Shown here in pieces: positions 6,417-6,835 of a DNA stretch of 6,835 nucleotides. The DNA is taken from the NCBI GenBank assembly GCA_947380285.1, contig CANCQD010000114.1, forward strand, positions 1 through 6,835, written 5' to 3'. Made by a program: the position numbers and the translations under genes. Positions within the stretch are counted from its first letter, which is position 1; each line of letters begins with the position of its first letter. The DNA comes from Burkholderiaceae bacterium (GTDB lineage Bacteria; Pseudomonadota; Gammaproteobacteria; Burkholderiales; Burkholderiaceae). Under the pieces are notes generated by a model. That model was not told where the DNA came from. It did not search any database and saw only the letters and a list, made by a program, of their open reading frames with translations.

Positions 6417-6835
6417 ATGTCTGATGCATTAAATCTAGCACCCCCTATACCTGCTCCGCGGGCTGGGCAGCGCTTTACCTTTTCAGGGCTGGTGGGCTCA
6501 GCAGATGCCGCTTTAATCGCTCAAACCGCCCTGCGCTACCGTGATCAGTTTTCAGTGATGGTCATTTTTTGTGCTCAAGCCCAGGAAGCCCAACGGCTTT
6601 TGGAAGAAATCCCCGCTTTTGCTCCGCAGCTAAAAACCAGACTTTTGCCTGATTGGGAAATTCTTCCCTATGACCATTTTTCACCGCATCAAGATTTGGT
6701 TTCAGAACGACTCGCCACTCTGTATGAATTACTGAATGGTAGTTGCGACATTGTTTTAGTTCCAGTGACAACCGCTTTGCAAAGATTGGGGCCGCCGAAC
6801 TTTTTATCTGGCCATACTTTTTTCTTTCGGCAAGG
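6417..6835 (+). CDS. mfd: Transcription-repair coupling factor Mfd, N-terminal part (cut by window edge)
   Basis: Mfd is a DNA translocase that removes RNA polymerase stalled at lesions and recruits UvrA for nucleotide-excision repair. 139 codons are present. They match the UvrB-like N-terminal module: an opening helix region GSADAALIAQTALRYRD, a strand VMVIFCAQAQEAQRLLEE, the conserved LPDWEILPYDHFSPHQDLVS at 77-96, then RLATLYELL and a strand with VPVTTALQR. The RNA polymerase-interaction and motor domains lie beyond the window. The ATG at 6417 is the first possible start, since an in-frame TGA lies at 6408-6410. No proper Shine-Dalgarno is present: only GAG (6409-6411), which a transcript from the nearby TATAAT would not include. 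The gene diverges from ispD with 23 bases between the chosen starts. Confidence 0.95.
   Translation, partial: MSDALNLAPPIPAPRAGQRFTFSGLVGSADAALIAQTALRYRDQFSVMVIFCAQAQEAQRLLEEIPAFAPQLKTRLLPDWEILPYDHFSPHQDLVSERLATLYELLNGSCDIVLVPVTTALQRLGPPNFLSGHTFFFRQ

Noticed and set aside
6407..6424. Five-codon open frame ATG...TGA overlapping the mfd start
   Set aside because: Its ATG lies within the TATAAT region, so the predicted transcript would not contain it, and it has no ribosome site.
1..6835. Mobile elements, CRISPR arrays, phage or attachment sites
   Set aside because: No transposase fragments, tandem direct repeats or spacer arrays were seen. The tRNA 3' end has no nearby partial duplicate, so there is no sign of integration.

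Overview
This window is ordinary core chromosome of a betaproteobacterium of the Burkholderiales. The moderate base composition, the protein sequences and the order tRNA-Leu, tig, clpP, clpX, lon suggest a Polynucleobacter-like organism. That assignment is inference from recognition, not a database match. Gene density is high, with no mobile element, CRISPR array or foreign-looking segment. The longest gap between genes is 190 bases (1320-1509).

Layout, all on the minus strand except the right end. From right to left: mfd (plus strand, 5' part only, from 6417) diverges from ispD (5641-6393), which is followed 10 bases later by ispF (5127-5630). Then come a tRNA-Leu(UAG) gene with encoded CCA (4963-5049), tig (3572-4906), clpP (2900-3529), clpX (1510-2871), an intrinsic terminator (about 1455-1486), and lon, of which the first 439 codons are present (1-1319).

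Functional themes. The left two thirds form a protein quality-control block. Trigger factor receives nascent chains at the ribosome, ClpXP unfolds and degrades tagged or damaged proteins, and Lon, set apart by its own terminator and a heat-shock-like promoter, handles misfolded proteins. The ispDF pair supplies two steps of the MEP isoprenoid pathway. Mfd couples transcription to nucleotide-excision repair.

No new multi-gene system is visible. The most interesting signals are in the small gaps. A 13-bp inverted repeat encloses the tRNA-Leu gene, and its two non-identical positions both remain paired as G-U in the tRNA-strand RNA. A sigma-32-like promoter precedes lon. A perfect TATAAT lies so close to the mfd start that the mRNA may be leaderless. 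clpX can only start at a TTG, and its product carries a lysine-rich insertion just before the AAA+ core.
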